The translations under genes and the position numbers were made by a program. From Rhizomicrobium sp. (lineage in GTDB: Bacteria > Pseudomonadota > Alphaproteobacteria > Micropepsales > Micropepsaceae): a DNA stretch of 64,000 nt. Of the stretch, positions 27,879 through 37,161 are shown piece by piece (within the stretch, counting starts at the first letter, position 1; the number at the start of each line of letters is the position of its first letter). The stretch spans positions 1,302,001 through 1,366,000 of the forward strand of contig JBBCHM010000001.1 in the NCBI GenBank assembly GCA_037200045.1. Reading direction: 5' to 3'. A model generated the notes under the pieces. The model was given only the letters and a program-made list of their open reading frames with translations, did not search any database and was not told the DNA's origin.

Positions 27879-28532
27879 TCAGTGCCCCGCTTCGTCGAGG
27901 CGCGCATGGACGAAGGCGCCGGCCTCGGCCCAGTCGTTGGCGCGCAGATGGGCATGGGTGGCCGGCGGCAGCAGCGGCTTCAGCCTTTCGTCGCCGATCA
28001 GATGGATGCGGAACACCTCCGGCGCCGCTTCGGCGACCGAAGCCAGGTGCTGCGGGATGTCGTCGACGAAGAAGGACGCGGCCGCGCGCGACGTCAGCGC
28101 CTTGACGGCGGGGCCCTTGGGTCCGCTGTTCGCCACGACCGGAAAGTGCAGGCCGTGTATTTGAAGATTGCGCAGGCGCGCCGGGGCCTGCGCCTCGGAA
28201 ATATTGGTCAGCACGACCACATCGGCGCGTGCCCCGAACGAGGCAAGCGCGTCGGCGGCGCCTTCCACGAGGTCGAGCGAATCAAGGTCGCCGCGGAATG
28301 CGTCGAGCAGCGCGGTGACTTCGACGTCGAGTACGGGCGTGTTGTCGTCCAGGCGCTTCACATTGCCGTGCAGGCGATAGCTCGACAGGTCGAGGTAAAG
28401 CCCGTTGTTCCGCAGGAAGCGGTCGAAGCCGTCGACGAATCGCAGCAGCACCTCGTCGGCATCGACGATGACGAGCGGCCGCCCGGGGCTCAGTCTGGCG
28501 CTCGCCGCGCCGATGTCGAAACGCGCGCTCAT
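27879..28532 (-). CDS. HAD-superfamily hydrolase-like protein
   Basis: A 217-residue protein with HAD signatures in order: motif I VIVDADEVLL (residues 20-29), motif II ending VVLTNI, a conserved lysine in SGPKGPAVKAL, and motif IV SFFVDDIPQHL. The cap is small. It should be a phosphatase, but the substrate is unknown. It lies between a ROK kinase and DUF3572 in a four-gene run ending in dinB, and its start overlaps the DUF3572 stop (ATGA). Confidence 0.85.
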   Translation of the reverse strand: MSARFDIGAASARLSPGRPLVIVDADEVLLRFVDGFDRFLRNNGLYLDLSSYRLHGNVKRLDDNTPVLDVEVTALLDAFRGDLDSLDLVEGAADALASFGARADVVVLTNISEAQAPARLRNLQIHGLHFPVVANSGPKGPAVKALTSRAAASFFVDDIPQHLASVAEAAPEVFRIHLIGDERLKPLLPPATHAHLRANDWAEAGAFVHARLDEAGH

Positions 28533-28807
28533 CCGGCCAGGACGTGCCTTGCCAGGTGGATATCGCGCGATTCCAGCGATTCGCCGTCGCAGAAACCGGT
28601 CAGAAGCGCATCGTCGGCCAGCAAAAAGTCCAACACCGAGCCGAGCAGTTCCGGCTCGGCCGCCCGGTCGCGCAGATCCTGCGGTTCCACGCCCGACAGG
28701 GCCAGGAAGCGATCACGGCTATCGGACAGATTCATCAGATACGCCAATCCTTTGAGCGCCAAAGTTTCCGCGCTCTCGCGCGCCATTTGTCCGCGGGCCT
28801 TCATCAT
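28529..28807 (-). CDS. DUF3572 family protein
   Basis: Small helical protein (92 aa) of a family of unknown function common beside divK in Alphaproteobacteria. Typical sequence is ESAETLALKGLAYLMNLSDS with RDRFLALSGVEPQDLR. Start is uncertain among ATGs at 28807, 28804 and 28786; the last gives MARESAETLAL, which would also be a sensible N-terminus. First gene of the leftward run DUF3572-HAD-ROK-dinB, divergent from divK. Confidence 0.85.
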   Translation of the reverse strand: MMKARGQMARESAETLALKGLAYLMNLSDSRDRFLALSGVEPQDLRDRAAEPELLGSVLDFLLADDALLTGFCDGESLESRDIHLARHVLAG

Positions 28808-29162
28808 GTCCGCATTCTGTGGCCGGGGCTTGGCGCGACACAAGGGACCGCCGGGACACCGGAGAAGGACGGCGTGCAGACGAGCCTTTGTTCCTCGGGG
28901 TCGAAACAAGTTATATCGACGAACCGCACCTGCCGGTTGTATTGCCGCGAGGCCGCCGGCGAAACGGCTTTAGGTCGTTGGAATCGCGCGGAAAACGGCT
29001 GCGGCCAAATGCGCGGCCAAGCGCCGCCGCCAAGGTTTCGTTGAGGGAGCGTTAAGACATCCGATCTAATACTGCGCCTACCCGGGGGCCAGTCCGCAGA
29101 ATTTCGTACGCGGCCATTGGCTTAGGCAGCGATTGGGCGCGCGGGAGCTGGAGTGTGACCTC
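28808..29162. promoter_or_regulatory. Intergenic region between DUF3572 and divK
   Basis: About 355 bases without a credible gene. It should contain the promoters of both the leftward DUF3572-dinB run and the rightward divK-pleD operon. A weak rightward match is TTGTTC (28888-28893) with TATATC (28912-28917), 18 bases apart. A single GTTAAG half-site occurs near 29051, but the second TTAA half of a full CtrA box is absent. GC content drops only locally. Confidence 0.4.
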
Positions 29163-29537
29163 ATGGACGTCAAGACCAAGACCGTGCTGATCGTCGAGGA
29201 CAACGAGCTCAACATGAAGCTGTTCCACGATCTGCTGGACGCCCATGGCTACAACATCCTGCAGACCAAGGATGGCATGGAAGCGCTCGACATCGCGCGC
29301 GAGCATCGCCCCGACCTCATCCTGATGGACATCCAGCTTCCCGAAGTGTCGGGCCTGGAAGTCACCAAATGGCTCAAGGAAGACGATTCGCTGAAGGCGA
29401 TTCCGGTCGTCGCCGTCACCGCCTTCGCGATGAAGGGCGACGAGGAAGTCATCCGGCAGGGCGGCTGCGAGGCTTACATCTCCAAGCCGATCTCCGTCAC
29501 GAGTTTCCTGGACACTGTCCGCCGGTTCATCGGGTAA
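29163..29537 (+). CDS. divK: Single-domain response regulator DivK
   Basis: Receiver-only protein (124 aa) that, in Caulobacter, relays PleC/DivJ phosphorylation to control CtrA and cell polarity. Near-identity in blocks to Caulobacter Div[40 protein letters not shown] with the phosphoacceptor at D56, [14 protein letters not shown], and [12 protein letters not shown] with the conserved lysine. ATG at 29163 was chosen over upstream in-frame codons because it matches the family N-terminus. It is followed after 10 bases by pleD, as in Caulobacter. Confidence 0.97.
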   Translation: MDVKTKTVLIVEDNELNMKLFHDLLDAHGYNILQTKDGMEALDIAREHRPDLILMDIQLPEVSGLEVTKWLKEDDSLKAIPVVAVTAFAMKGDEEVIRQGGCEAYISKPISVTSFLDTVRRFIG

Positions 29538-29547
29538 GGCACACGCC

Positions 29548-30924
29548 ATGACGGCGCGCGTTCTGGTCGTCGACGACATCCTCTCCAACGTCAAGCTTCT
29601 CGAGGCGAAGCTGACGGCGGAATATTTCGAGGTCGTCAGCGCGTTCAACGGGCTGGAATGCCTCGCCAAGATCGATCAGGCGGCGCCCGACATCGTGCTT
29701 CTCGACGTGATGATGCCGGGCATGGACGGCTTCGAGGTCTGCCGCCGCATCAAGAACAATCCCAAGACGGCTCATATCCCGGTCGTAATGGTCACGGCGC
29801 TGGACCAGCCGTCCGACCGCGTCGCGGGCCTGGATGCCGGCGCCGACGATTTCCTCACCAAGCCGGTCGACGACGCGGCACTGTTCGCCCGGGTGCGCAG
29901 CCTGGTGCGCCTCAAGATGATGACCGACGAATTGCGGATGCGCGAGACGACCGGCCAGAGCATGGGTCTGATCGATCCGGCGGCGACACTGATGGACGCC
30001 AATCCGACCGGCCGCATCCTGATCATCGAGGACCGGCCGGAATCGGTCGCCTGGTTCGCCAATGCGCTGCAGCCCGGCGGCCATGAGGTCGCTTCGGTCG
30101 ATACCTTCGAGGAAGCGCTGGTGCGCGTGCGCGGCGGCGACTACGACCTCATCGTGGTCAGCCTTGGCATGCGCGGCTTTGACGGGCTGCGGCTGTGCTC
30201 ACAGCTCCGCTCGCTGCCGGAAGGGCGCAACGTGCCGATCCTTGTCGTCGTCACCGATGGCGACCGCCGCAAGCTCAACCAGGCGCTCGAAATGGGCGTC
30301 AACGACTATCTCACCCGTCCGGTCGACAAGAACGAGCTGGTGGCGCGCGTCCGCACCCAGCTGCGCAAGAAGCGCTATTCCGACCGGCTGCGCCACAACG
30401 TGCAGCTCAGCCTGGAGATGGCGATCACCGACCAGCTCACCGGCCTGCACAATCGCCGCTACATGGCGCGTCACCTCGACAATCTGGTGTCCAACGCGGT
30501 GCGCAGCGGCAAGCCGCTTGCCTTCCTGATCATGGACATCGACTTCTTCAAGGCGGTCAATGACGGGCACGGCCACGACATCGGCGACGAGGTGCTCAAG
30601 GAATTCGCCAACCGCATCTCCGCCAATGTCCGCGGCATCGACTTGGCCTGCCGTTATGGCGGCGAGGAATTCGTGGTCGTCATGCCGGACACCGACATGA
30701 ACCTCGCCTATTCGATCGCCGAGCGCCTGCGCAAGAGCATCGAGACGACACCCATCGTGATCTCGCGGGCACCCGGCCGGCTCGCCATCACCATCTCCAT
30801 CGGCATCGCGGGCACGCAAGGACCGGGCGACATGGCTGAAGCGCTGCTGCACCGCGCCGACCAGGCGCTCTACAGCGCCAAGCGCAACGGCCGCAACCGC
30901 GTCGTCACCGCGGCGGCGGCGTAA
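29548..30924 (+). CDS. pleD: Diguanylate cyclase response regulator PleD
   Basis: Makes cyclic di-GMP upon phosphorylation and governs the motile-to-sessile transition in Caulobacter. Domain order in 458 residues: REC1 (phosphoacceptor D53 in IVLLDVMMPGMDG), REC2 (about 150-270) where the acceptor aspartate is replaced (VVSLGMRGFDG), and a GGDEF domain with GGEEF at residues 371-375. The inhibitory I-site RxxD is kept as RGID at 362-365, exactly five residues before GGEEF, so product inhibition is expected. The degenerate REC2 matches the dimerisation adaptor seen in the known structure. Confidence 0.97.
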   Translation: MTARVLVVDDILSNVKLLEAKLTAEYFEVVSAFNGLECLAKIDQAAPDIVLLDVMMPGMDGFEVCRRIKNNPKTAHIPVVMVTALDQPSDRVAGLDAGADDFLTKPVDDAALFARVRSLVRLKMMTDELRMRETTGQSMGLIDPAATLMDANPTGRILIIEDRPESVAWFANALQPGGHEVASVDTFEEALVRVRGGDYDLIVVSLGMRGFDGLRLCSQLRSLPEGRNVPILVVVTDGDRRKLNQALEMGVNDYLTRPVDKNELVARVRTQLRKKRYSDRLRHNVQLSLEMAITDQLTGLHNRRYMARHLDNLVSNAVRSGKPLAFLIMDIDFFKAVNDGHGHDIGDEVLKEFANRISANVRGIDLACRYGGEEFVVVMPDTDMNLAYSIAERLRKSIETTPIVISRAPGRLAITISIGIAGTQGPGDMAEALLHRADQALYSAKRNGRNRVVTAAAA

Positions 30925-30954
30925 CGTTCCTCGGGGCTTGTCCCTCCAACGTAC

Positions 30955-31713
30955 TCACAGCGCCTGGCCGTCGTCCACGGTCAGCAGCGAGCCGGTGATG
31001 GCGCGCGAGGCGTCGGATGCGAGCAGCAGGAGCATGCCGTCGAGATCGCTCTCCCGCGCGAGGCGCTTGCGCGGAAAGCTTGCGACCTGCGCCTTGCCCT
31101 TGTCGGAGGCGAACCATGCGTCGTTCAACTCGGTCTCGATGAAGCCGGGGCAGAGCGCGTTGACGTTGATGCCCTTGCGGGCCCATTCGCGCGCCAGGCA
31201 CTGGGTCATCATCGCGACTCCGGCCTTCGAGATGCAGTAGGGTGTGACGCCCGGCAGCACGCGATAGGCGCCGATGGACGCGATGTTGATGATGCGCCCT
31301 TCCCGCTTGCCCGCGATCATGCGGCGGCCGACCTCGGTTGCGAGGAGGAAGGGCGCGCGCAGATTGGTCGCCATCACCTTGTCGAAATCGTCCGCCGAGA
31401 TTTCCACCGAAAGGCCGAGCACGCTGAGGCCGGCGTTGTTCACCAGAATGTCGATCGGGCCGAGCGCGGCTTCGGCGGCATCGAGCGCCGGCGCGATGGC
31501 GGCGGCGTCGGTCACGTCGAGCGGGATCGCGGCGGCGCGGCCGCCGGCGGATTCGATTTCGGCTTTCACCTCCGCGAGACGGTCGGGGCGGCGGCCGGAT
31601 AGCGCGACCGCCGCCCCGGCACCGGCCAGGATTTTCGCGAAGTGCCGTCCGAGGCCGCTGGTCGCACCCGTCACGAAGGCGACCCGGCCGGCAAGGTCAT
31701 TCCGATCGGTCAT
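30955..31713 (-). CDS. Short-chain dehydrogenase/reductase (SDR)
   Basis: Classical SDR of 252 residues. The nucleotide-binding motif is VTGATSGLGRHFAKIL (residues 14-29), NNAG follows in ILVNNAGLSV, the catalytic serine is in NIASIGAYR, and the YxxxK pair is in TPYCISKAGVAM. The acidic-lacking end of strand 2 (LSGRRPDRL, with Arg residues) suggests preference for NADP. C-terminal SLLTVDDGQAL is usual for the class. Substrate unknown. It converges with pleD with 30 bases between stops. Confidence 0.92.
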   Translation of the reverse strand: MTDRNDLAGRVAFVTGATSGLGRHFAKILAGAGAAVALSGRRPDRLAEVKAEIESAGGRAAAIPLDVTDAAAIAPALDAAEAALGPIDILVNNAGLSVLGLSVEISADDFDKVMATNLRAPFLLATEVGRRMIAGKREGRIINIASIGAYRVLPGVTPYCISKAGVAMMTQCLAREWARKGINVNALCPGFIETELNDAWFASDKGKAQVASFPRKRLARESDLDGMLLLLASDASRAITGSLLTVDDGQAL

Positions 31714-31784
31714 GTATCTCTCGCAAACTCAAGATGTTGCGCATTGTTTTGCGGTTTCGGCATCTTTCTTGGTAAGCTTCCGCC

Positions 31785-32444
31785 ATGCAGATCGACGTCG
31801 TCTCCGACACGGTGTGTCCGTGGTGTTTCATTGGCAAGCGCCGACTCGGCCGCGCGCTGGCGATGCGGCCGGATGTCCCGGTCGAAGTATTCTGGCGGCC
31901 CTATCAGCTCGATCCCACGATCCCGCGTGAAGGCGTCGACCGGCGGGCCTATATGAAAGCCAAGTTCGGCGACTCGCCGCGCACCGCCGCGATGGGCGAG
32001 ACGATCCGCGGCGAAGGCGCCGGCGAGGGCATCGACTTCGCCCTCGATAAAATCGTCAAGTCGCCCAATACGCTGGACTCGCACCGGCTGATCCGCTGGG
32101 CCGGCGGCGCGGGCGTGCAGGACGACGTGGTCGAGCGGCTGTTCAAGGCGTATTTCATCGAAGGGCGCGATATCGGCGATCCCGGTGTCCTGACCGATGT
32201 GGCCGGCGAAGCCGGAATGGACACGGTCCTGGTGCGTAATCTGCTCGCCGGCGATGCCGATTACGCACTCGTCGAGCGCGAGGCGGGCATGGCCAACCAG
32301 ATGGGCATCAGCGGCGTGCCGACCTTTATCTTCGACAGCAAGTTCATGATCTCGGGCGCGCGCGAGCCGGAGATCCTGGCGCGGGTCATCGACAAGGCGC
32401 TGCAGGCTAGGGACGAGCAGGCGGCGGGCCGATCGGCGCCGTGA
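31785..32444 (+). CDS. DsbA-family oxidoreductase (FrnE-like)
   Basis: Cytosolic thioredoxin-fold protein of 219 residues resembling the FrnE/2-hydroxychromene isomerase-like DsbA group. The active-site CxxC is VSDTVCPWCFIGKRRLG (residues 7-23), and the family's helical insertion and MGISGVPTFIFDSKFMISGA block are present. No signal peptide, unlike the periplasmic DsbA-like pair at 58.7-60.1 kb. The last 38 bases overlap the convergent gene at 32407. Confidence 0.9.
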   Translation: MQIDVVSDTVCPWCFIGKRRLGRALAMRPDVPVEVFWRPYQLDPTIPREGVDRRAYMKAKFGDSPRTAAMGETIRGEGAGEGIDFALDKIVKSPNTLDSHRLIRWAGGAGVQDDVVERLFKAYFIEGRDIGDPGVLTDVAGEAGMDTVLVRNLLAGDADYALVEREAGMANQMGISGVPTFIFDSKFMISGAREPEILARVIDKALQARDEQAAGRSAP

Positions 32445-32805
32445 CCGAATTGGTCTCCGATAGCACTTTCACCTGGACCGTCGCGTAGCGCGGCAGCGGG
32501 AACACCGCCGTCGCGGTGACCGGCAGCAGCGCCTGGATCACGACCTCGCCGGCACCCGGCGGCGAGGCGAGGAACTCGATCACCTCGGTGTCGGATTCGG
32601 GAACGCGAAATTCCTTCATGTGCAGGCGCGGCAGTTTCCAGCCGCCGCTTCGCACCGCGCCCGTCGCGCTGACCACGAGACGGTTCCGGACGATCGCGGC
32701 GGTGACCTTGTCGATCTTGAAGACCAGCGTCGGGGCCGCATCCGCGCCGGTTGCCGTAGCGGCGGCAAGGGCGAAGATCAGGCCGGCGAGAACGGTATGG
32801 CGCAT
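32407..32805 (-). CDS. Secreted hypothetical protein (132 aa)
   Basis: No family recognised. An N-terminal signal peptide ([22 protein letters not shown], cleaved around residue 24) is followed by a mostly beta-type sequence: [60 protein letters not shown]. No cysteines. Probably a small periplasmic beta-sandwich protein. ATG at 32805 is preceded by AGGGGAAGAG. It overlaps the end of the FrnE-like gene tail to tail. Confidence 0.75.
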   Translation of the reverse strand: MRHTVLAGLIFALAAATATGADAAPTLVFKIDKVTAAIVRNRLVVSATGAVRSGGWKLPRLHMKEFRVPESDTEVIEFLASPPGAGEVVIQALLPVTATAVFPLPRYATVQVKVLSETNSVTAPIGPPPARP

Positions 32806-32881
32806 GCTCTTCCCCTTCTGTTGTCCTGTCCGAAACGGACGGCTAAGAGGGAAATGCGGCGCAATTGCGATGAGGGTTTGC

Positions 32882-34000
32882 ATGGGTCCCCTGAAGGGCA
32901 TTCGGATCGTGGAATTCGCCGGAATCGGGCCGGGTCCCTTCGCGGCGATGCTGCTGTCCGACATGGGCGCCGAGGTCATCCGCATCGATCGCAAGGGCGG
33001 CCGTTCGCCGTCGAACGGCGAAGTGACCTATCGCGGCCGCAAGGCGGTGGCGCTCGACATGAAGAAGCCCGAGGCCGTCGAGGCGGCGCTGGAGCTGATC
33101 GACCGGGCGGATGCGCTGATCGAAGGCTTCCGCCCCGGCGTGATGGAACGGCTGGGCGTCGGACCCGATGTGTGCCTCAAGCGCAATCCGAAACTCGTCT
33201 ATGGCCGCATGACCGGCTGGGGCCAGACCGGACCGCTGGCCAGCGCGGCGGGCCACGACATCAACTACATCGCGCTCACCGGCGCGCTGCACGGCATCGG
33301 TCCGGCCGGCGGCAAGCCGGTGCTGCCGCTCAACCTGGTCGGCGATTTCGGCGGCGGCGCGCTCTATCTCGCCTTCGGCGTGGTGTGCGGCATCCTGGAG
33401 GCGCGGGCCTCGGGCAAGGGCCAGGTGGTCGATGCCGCGATGACCGACGGCGCGGCGTCGCTGATGGCGATGTTCTACGGCATGACGGCGATGGGCATGT
33501 GGAAGGATGAGCGGGGTGCGAACCTGCTCGACGGCGCGGCGCATTTCTACGACACCTATGAGACCAAGGATGGCAAGTTCATCGCGCTCGGCTCGATCGA
33601 GCCGCAATTCTACAAGGAGCTGATGGAGCGGGCGGACATCACCGATCCGGCGTTCGCGGCGCAGATGGATCGGGATGCGTGGCCTTCGCTGAAAGAGAAG
33701 CTTGCGGTCGTGATCAAGACCAGGACGCGCGACGAATGGGATGCGATCATGTTGGGCTCCGATGTCTGTTATGCGCCGGTGCTGTCCTTGGCTGAGGCGC
33801 CGAAGCATCCGCACAATGTGGCGCGGCAGGCCTTCGTCGAGATCGGCGGCGTGACGCAGCCGGCGCCGGCACCGCGCTTTTCGCGCACCGTGCCGCAGGT
33901 GCAGGGACCGCCGGAGGGCGCGGACAGCGCCGGCGCGCTGGCCGCGTGGGGCTTCTCGCCGGACACCATCGCAAAACTGACAAGTGCGGGTGCGATCTAG
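32882..34000 (+). CDS. Alpha-methylacyl-CoA racemase (CaiB/BaiF CoA-transferase family)
   Basis: Epimerises the 2-methyl group of branched acyl-CoA esters. The 372-residue chain follows the racemase members of the family rather than the transferases: [20 protein letters not shown] at the start, [11 protein letters not shown], then [18 protein letters not shown], and [16 protein letters not shown]. In the characterised mycobacterial enzyme the catalytic residues are H126 and D156; here the matching residues are at about H125 (AGHDINY) and D155 (VGDFGGG). Neighbouring mcc and thiolase genes are too distant to be an operon. Followed after 6 bases by a histidine phosphatase. Confidence 0.93.
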   Translation: MGPLKGIRIVEFAGIGPGPFAAMLLSDMGAEVIRIDRKGGRSPSNGEVTYRGRKAVALDMKKPEAVEAALELIDRADALIEGFRPGVMERLGVGPDVCLKRNPKLVYGRMTGWGQTGPLASAAGHDINYIALTGALHGIGPAGGKPVLPLNLVGDFGGGALYLAFGVVCGILEARASGKGQVVDAAMTDGAASLMAMFYGMTAMGMWKDERGANLLDGAAHFYDTYETKDGKFIALGSIEPQFYKELMERADITDPAFAAQMDRDAWPSLKEKLAVVIKTRTRDEWDAIMLGSDVCYAPVLSLAEAPKHPHNVARQAFVEIGGVTQPAPAPRFSRTVPQVQGPPEGADSAGALAAWGFSPDTIAKLTSAGAI

Positions 34001-34006
34001 AGATTC

Positions 34007-34741
34007 ATGAGCGCGCTTCCCGGAACGGCTTCGCGCCGGCGCATCTATCTGATGCGGCACGGCCATGTCGACTACCTCGCCAGGCATGTCGCGGCGGAAG
34101 GCGCGATCAACATCGTGCCCTTGACGACGCGCGGGCGGCTCCAGGCGGAAGCGGCGGGCGCCGCGCTTTCGCATGTCGTCTTCGACCGCGCGGTTTGCTC
34201 GGGCTATCCGCGCACCCATCAGACGGCGTCCCATGTGCTGGCGGCGCAGACGGCGCCGCCGGCGCTTGCGATCGACGCGGACCTGGTCGAGATCGCCGGC
34301 GGGCAGATGAACCCGCCGCCCACGAGCCGCGCCGAACTGATCGAGCGCATGAAGGTGCGGTTCTCCGAGGCGGGCAATCCGGGCGCCACCAACCATGATG
34401 GCGGCGAGGAATATGCGAAGGCGCAGGCGCGGGCGGTGGGTGCGCTGAAGCGGCTGCTCGGCGAGGCGGGCTGGCACACGGCGCTGGTGGTGGCGCATGA
34501 GGGCATCAACCGGCTGGTGCTGAGCTGGGCCTGCGGCGCGGGGCTTTCCGCGATGGGCGCGTTCGAACAGGATACGGGGTGCATCAACGTCCTCGACTTC
34601 GACCTCGATGCGGAGGGTGGGATCGTGCGGGCGATGATCAAGTCGGTGAACCTCACGCCGTACAACTGGCTGAAGCACGGGATGAACATGACGAGCCTGG
34701 AGGCGATCTTCGAGCGCGACGCGACGGAGGAGCTGCGCTGA
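34007..34741 (+). CDS. Histidine phosphatase family protein
   Basis: A 244-residue phosphoglycerate-mutase-like phosphatase. The phosphohistidine is in IYLMRHGHVDYL (residues 10-21), the second histidine in VVAHEGINRLVLSW. It is likely cytosolic, with no signal peptide. Being six bases downstream of the racemase gene suggests co-transcription, and a phosphatase acting on a CoA-linked or small phosphate metabolite is possible, but unproven. Confidence 0.9.
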   Translation: MSALPGTASRRRIYLMRHGHVDYLARHVAAEGAINIVPLTTRGRLQAEAAGAALSHVVFDRAVCSGYPRTHQTASHVLAAQTAPPALAIDADLVEIAGGQMNPPPTSRAELIERMKVRFSEAGNPGATNHDGGEEYAKAQARAVGALKRLLGEAGWHTALVVAHEGINRLVLSWACGAGLSAMGAFEQDTGCINVLDFDLDAEGGIVRAMIKSVNLTPYNWLKHGMNMTSLEAIFERDATEELR

Positions 34742-34790
34742 CGCGTCAGCCCTCTTCATTCATCGATCGGGCCATGACATCGGTGTGACT

Positions 34791-35573
34791 CTAGATCGCC
34801 AATTCGCACCACACCGGGACGTGGTCGGAGGGTTTCTCGCGTTCGCGGACGTATTTGTCGATGGCGCAGGTCTTGAGGCGGTCGGCGGCCTGGGGCGTCA
34901 ACATGATGTGGTCGATGCGGATGCCGTTGTCGCGCTCGAACGAGCCGGCGAAATAATCCCAGAACGTGTACCGGTGCGGCTCGGCATTGCAGGCGCGGAA
35001 GGCGTCGGTGTAGCCGAGGTTCGCGAGCTTGCGGAACGCGGCGCGCGATTCGGGCTGATACAGCGCGTCCTTCATCCAGTTCTTCGGATCCTTGCAGTCT
35101 TCCGGCATCGGAATGATGTTGTAGTCGCCCATCAGGGCCACGGCTTCCTCGCCCGCGAGCAGCGCCTTGGCGCGCTTGTGCAGCCGCTCGTGCCAGGCGA
35201 GCTTGTAGGTGAATTTCTCCGTGCCGAACGGATTGCCGTTGGGCGCGTAGATCGAGGCGACGCGCACCACGCCCGCCGCGCCGGGGATCACCGCCTCCAT
35301 GTAGCGCGAATGGTTGTCTTCGTCGTCGCCGGGCAGGCGCGGGGTCACGTCCTCCATCGGCCGCTTGGAGAGGATCGCGACGCCGTTGTAGCTCTTCTGT
35401 CCGTGTACGGCGCAATTATAGCCGAGGGCCTCGAACGCCTCGCGCGGGAATTGCTCCTCCTGGCATTTCAGTTCCTGCAGGCAGACGACATCGGGGTTGG
35501 CTTCCTTGAGCCACAGCACGGCCGCGTCGAGGCGCGTGCGGATCGAATTGACGTTCCAAGTGGCGAATTTCAT
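34791..35573 (-). CDS. xth: Exodeoxyribonuclease III
   Basis: AP endonuclease/3'-5' exonuclease of base-excision repair, 260 residues. All endonuclease-exonuclease-phosphatase motifs are present: MKFATWNVNSIRTRL at the start, VVCLQELKCQEEQFP, ALMGDYNIIPMPEDCKD, RIDHIMLTPQ and PSDHVPVWCEL. ATG at 35573 gives the family's exact N-terminus; a longer open frame upstream is rejected. It converges with the histidine phosphatase gene with 49 bases between. Confidence 0.96.
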   Translation of the reverse strand: MKFATWNVNSIRTRLDAAVLWLKEANPDVVCLQELKCQEEQFPREAFEALGYNCAVHGQKSYNGVAILSKRPMEDVTPRLPGDDEDNHSRYMEAVIPGAAGVVRVASIYAPNGNPFGTEKFTYKLAWHERLHKRAKALLAGEEAVALMGDYNIIPMPEDCKDPKNWMKDALYQPESRAAFRKLANLGYTDAFRACNAEPHRYTFWDYFAGSFERDNGIRIDHIMLTPQAADRLKTCAIDKYVREREKPSDHVPVWCELAI

Positions 35574-35670
35574 GGCGGCCCTCGATGAGGCGGCAAGTCT
35601 AGCGGGGATTCGGCGCGCGGTCTCGCGCCGGCGACGCGTTGGCGTCGTCCGCGGTCTGCTCATAGCTGTT

Positions 35671-35872
35671 GGGATATGCGTGATTTGGTGCCTGGACCGA
35701 CTCGGTTCAAGGGGCCGACGAAAATTTTTCCGGACGCGATTTTATCGGCCGTTATCCAACGGAGGACTTACGCGGAGCCGCGGAGGACGCGGAGGAATCT
35801 GTTTTGCCGCGTGGATAAGTTTTTCGGGCGCGTTGCGGCCAACGATATTTTGTTGCCGCGAAATATTTTTCT
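35671..35872 (-). repeat. Dispersed ~190-bp intergenic element, copy B
   Basis: Reverse-complement relative of 19958-20148. Reading the minus strand from the right end: GAGAAAAATATTTCGCGG, CAACAAAATATCGTTGGCCG, a middle with CTCCGCGTCCTCCGCGGCTC and TTGGATAA, and CCCCTTGAACCGAGTCGGTC ending in CACCAAATCACGC. As in copy A, the element begins right at the stop codon of the preceding gene (the hydrolase). It fills the gap between xth and the hydrolase; no gene was seen inside it. Confidence 0.85.
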
Positions 35873-37161
35873 CAGTGCGTTTTGATGAAGCTCGCGATGG
35901 TGTCGACGAGGCCGGGCGCGAGCGGGAGGCTCGGATCGGTTTCGGCCACGCCGGGCGGCGGAAGCTTCAGCGCATGCGTCATGCCCGGCACGACCAGCAA
36001 GGTCGCGTCCGGCCGCGCGGCGGCGAGCGCCTTGGCGTCCTCGACCAGGATGTTGCGGTCGGCGTCGCCCTGCACGATCAGCACGGGAACGGTCAGCCGC
36101 TTGAGCAGCGCGGCCGGATCGAGCGCGATCTCCGAGAGGACATAGGGCTGCAGGCTGGGGCGGAACAGCAGATCGTTCGCCGGCCGGTCGACCGTGCGGC
36201 CGGCGGAAAGCGCGTCGATGGCGTCGTAATAGGATTTGCGCTGGTCGTCCGGCAGGTGGGCGAGCTGGGCGCGCAGCACCTCGGCCATCGTCCGCCCCGG
36301 ACCGGCCAGGAGGATGAGGCCGCAGATGTCGGGATTGTCCCGCGCCGCGAGCTCGGCGATCAGCGCGCCTTCGCTATGGCCGGCGAGCCAGACGCATTTC
36401 GCGCCGGTTCGGGCCATCAAATCCTTGGCCCAGGCCTTGGCGTCGTCGACATAGTTTCCGACGCGCATATCGGCTTCGCCATGCATCGCGGCGGCGCTGC
36501 CGCCGACGCCGCGCTTGTCGGTGCGCAGCGAGGCGATGCCCTGCAGGGCCAGTCCGTAGGCCAGCAGGCGCTGCGTATCGGCTTTGTAGCCGAAGGTCGG
36601 GGAATTGCCGTTGCGGTCGGTTGGGCCGGAGCCGGCGATCATCAGGACCGCCGGCGGCGACGGCGCGGCGCCGGCATAGGCGAGCGTGCCGGCCAGCCTG
36701 TCGCCGCCGAGGTTCAGCGACCGGTCGGTTTCGGCGATGCCGGCGGGGCGCGGCAGCGTGGCGGGTTGCGCGGGCGCGGGGGTGCCGAGCGGGTGCCAGG
36801 CGAGGGCCAGGGGAACGGCCACGCCGCGCTGGCTCCAGGTGCCCGTCAAGGCTTTTCCGTCCGGCGCGAGAACGCCGTCGAACCTGCCGGCGATCAGGGG
36901 AATGTCGAGCACGACCCTGTCGCCGTCGCGGGAAGCGGTCGCCACCGGCATTTTGACGCCGCCCTGGTCGACGCTGATCAGCGTCGCCGATATCCCGGCG
37001 GCGACGGTCTCGATGTGGAAGACGATGCGCAGCTTCTGGGGGCCGGCGACGATGGTGCCGCTCCAGTCGCCGTCGATGGCGGGCTGCGCCGCGCCCGCGC
37101 CCAGCGGCAGCAATAGGGCGCAGGAGAAGAGCAGGACGGCGAGAGACAGGCGCTCGATCAT
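35872..37161 (-). CDS. Secreted alpha/beta hydrolase
   Basis: A 429-residue exported hydrolase. A signal peptide (MIERLSLAVLLFSCALLLPL to about residue 24) precedes an N-terminal beta-rich domain (DGDWSGTIVAGPQKLRIVFH, found in a group of YfhR/YqkD-like esterases), then the alpha/beta fold. The catalytic triad can be read: nucleophile in LAGHSEGALIAE, aspartate in IVQGDADRNI, histidine in PGMTHALKLP. Its start overlaps the SdpI-like gene's stop, so it is the third gene of the SdpR/SdpI operon. Substrate unknown. Confidence 0.88.
   Translation of the reverse strand: MIERLSLAVLLFSCALLLPLGAGAAQPAIDGDWSGTIVAGPQKLRIVFHIETVAAGISATLISVDQGGVKMPVATASRDGDRVVLDIPLIAGRFDGVLAPDGKALTGTWSQRGVAVPLALAWHPLGTPAPAQPATLPRPAGIAETDRSLNLGGDRLAGTLAYAGAAPSPPAVLMIAGSGPTDRNGNSPTFGYKADTQRLLAYGLALQGIASLRTDKRGVGGSAAAMHGEADMRVGNYVDDAKAWAKDLMARTGAKCVWLAGHSEGALIAELAARDNPDICGLILLAGPGRTMAEVLRAQLAHLPDDQRKSYYDAIDALSAGRTVDRPANDLLFRPSLQPYVLSEIALDPAALLKRLTVPVLIVQGDADRNILVEDAKALAAARPDATLLVVPGMTHALKLPPPGVAETDPSLPLAPGLVDTIASFIKTH

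Noticed and set aside
29045-29075. Possible CtrA box upstream of divK
   Set aside because: There is one TTAAG half-site but no second TTAA seven bases away, so the full TTAA-N7-TTAA consensus is not met.
31785-32444. FrnE-like protein as a third member of the periplasmic DsbA pair
   Set aside because: It has no signal peptide or membrane anchor and belongs to the cytosolic FrnE/isomerase-like branch, so it is unlikely to share the role of the pair at 58.7-60.1 kb.
35500-37116. A 539-codon plus-strand frame between xth and the SdpI-like gene
   Set aside because: It is the antisense shadow of the hydrolase and spans the repeat element; composition is low-complexity with no domain.
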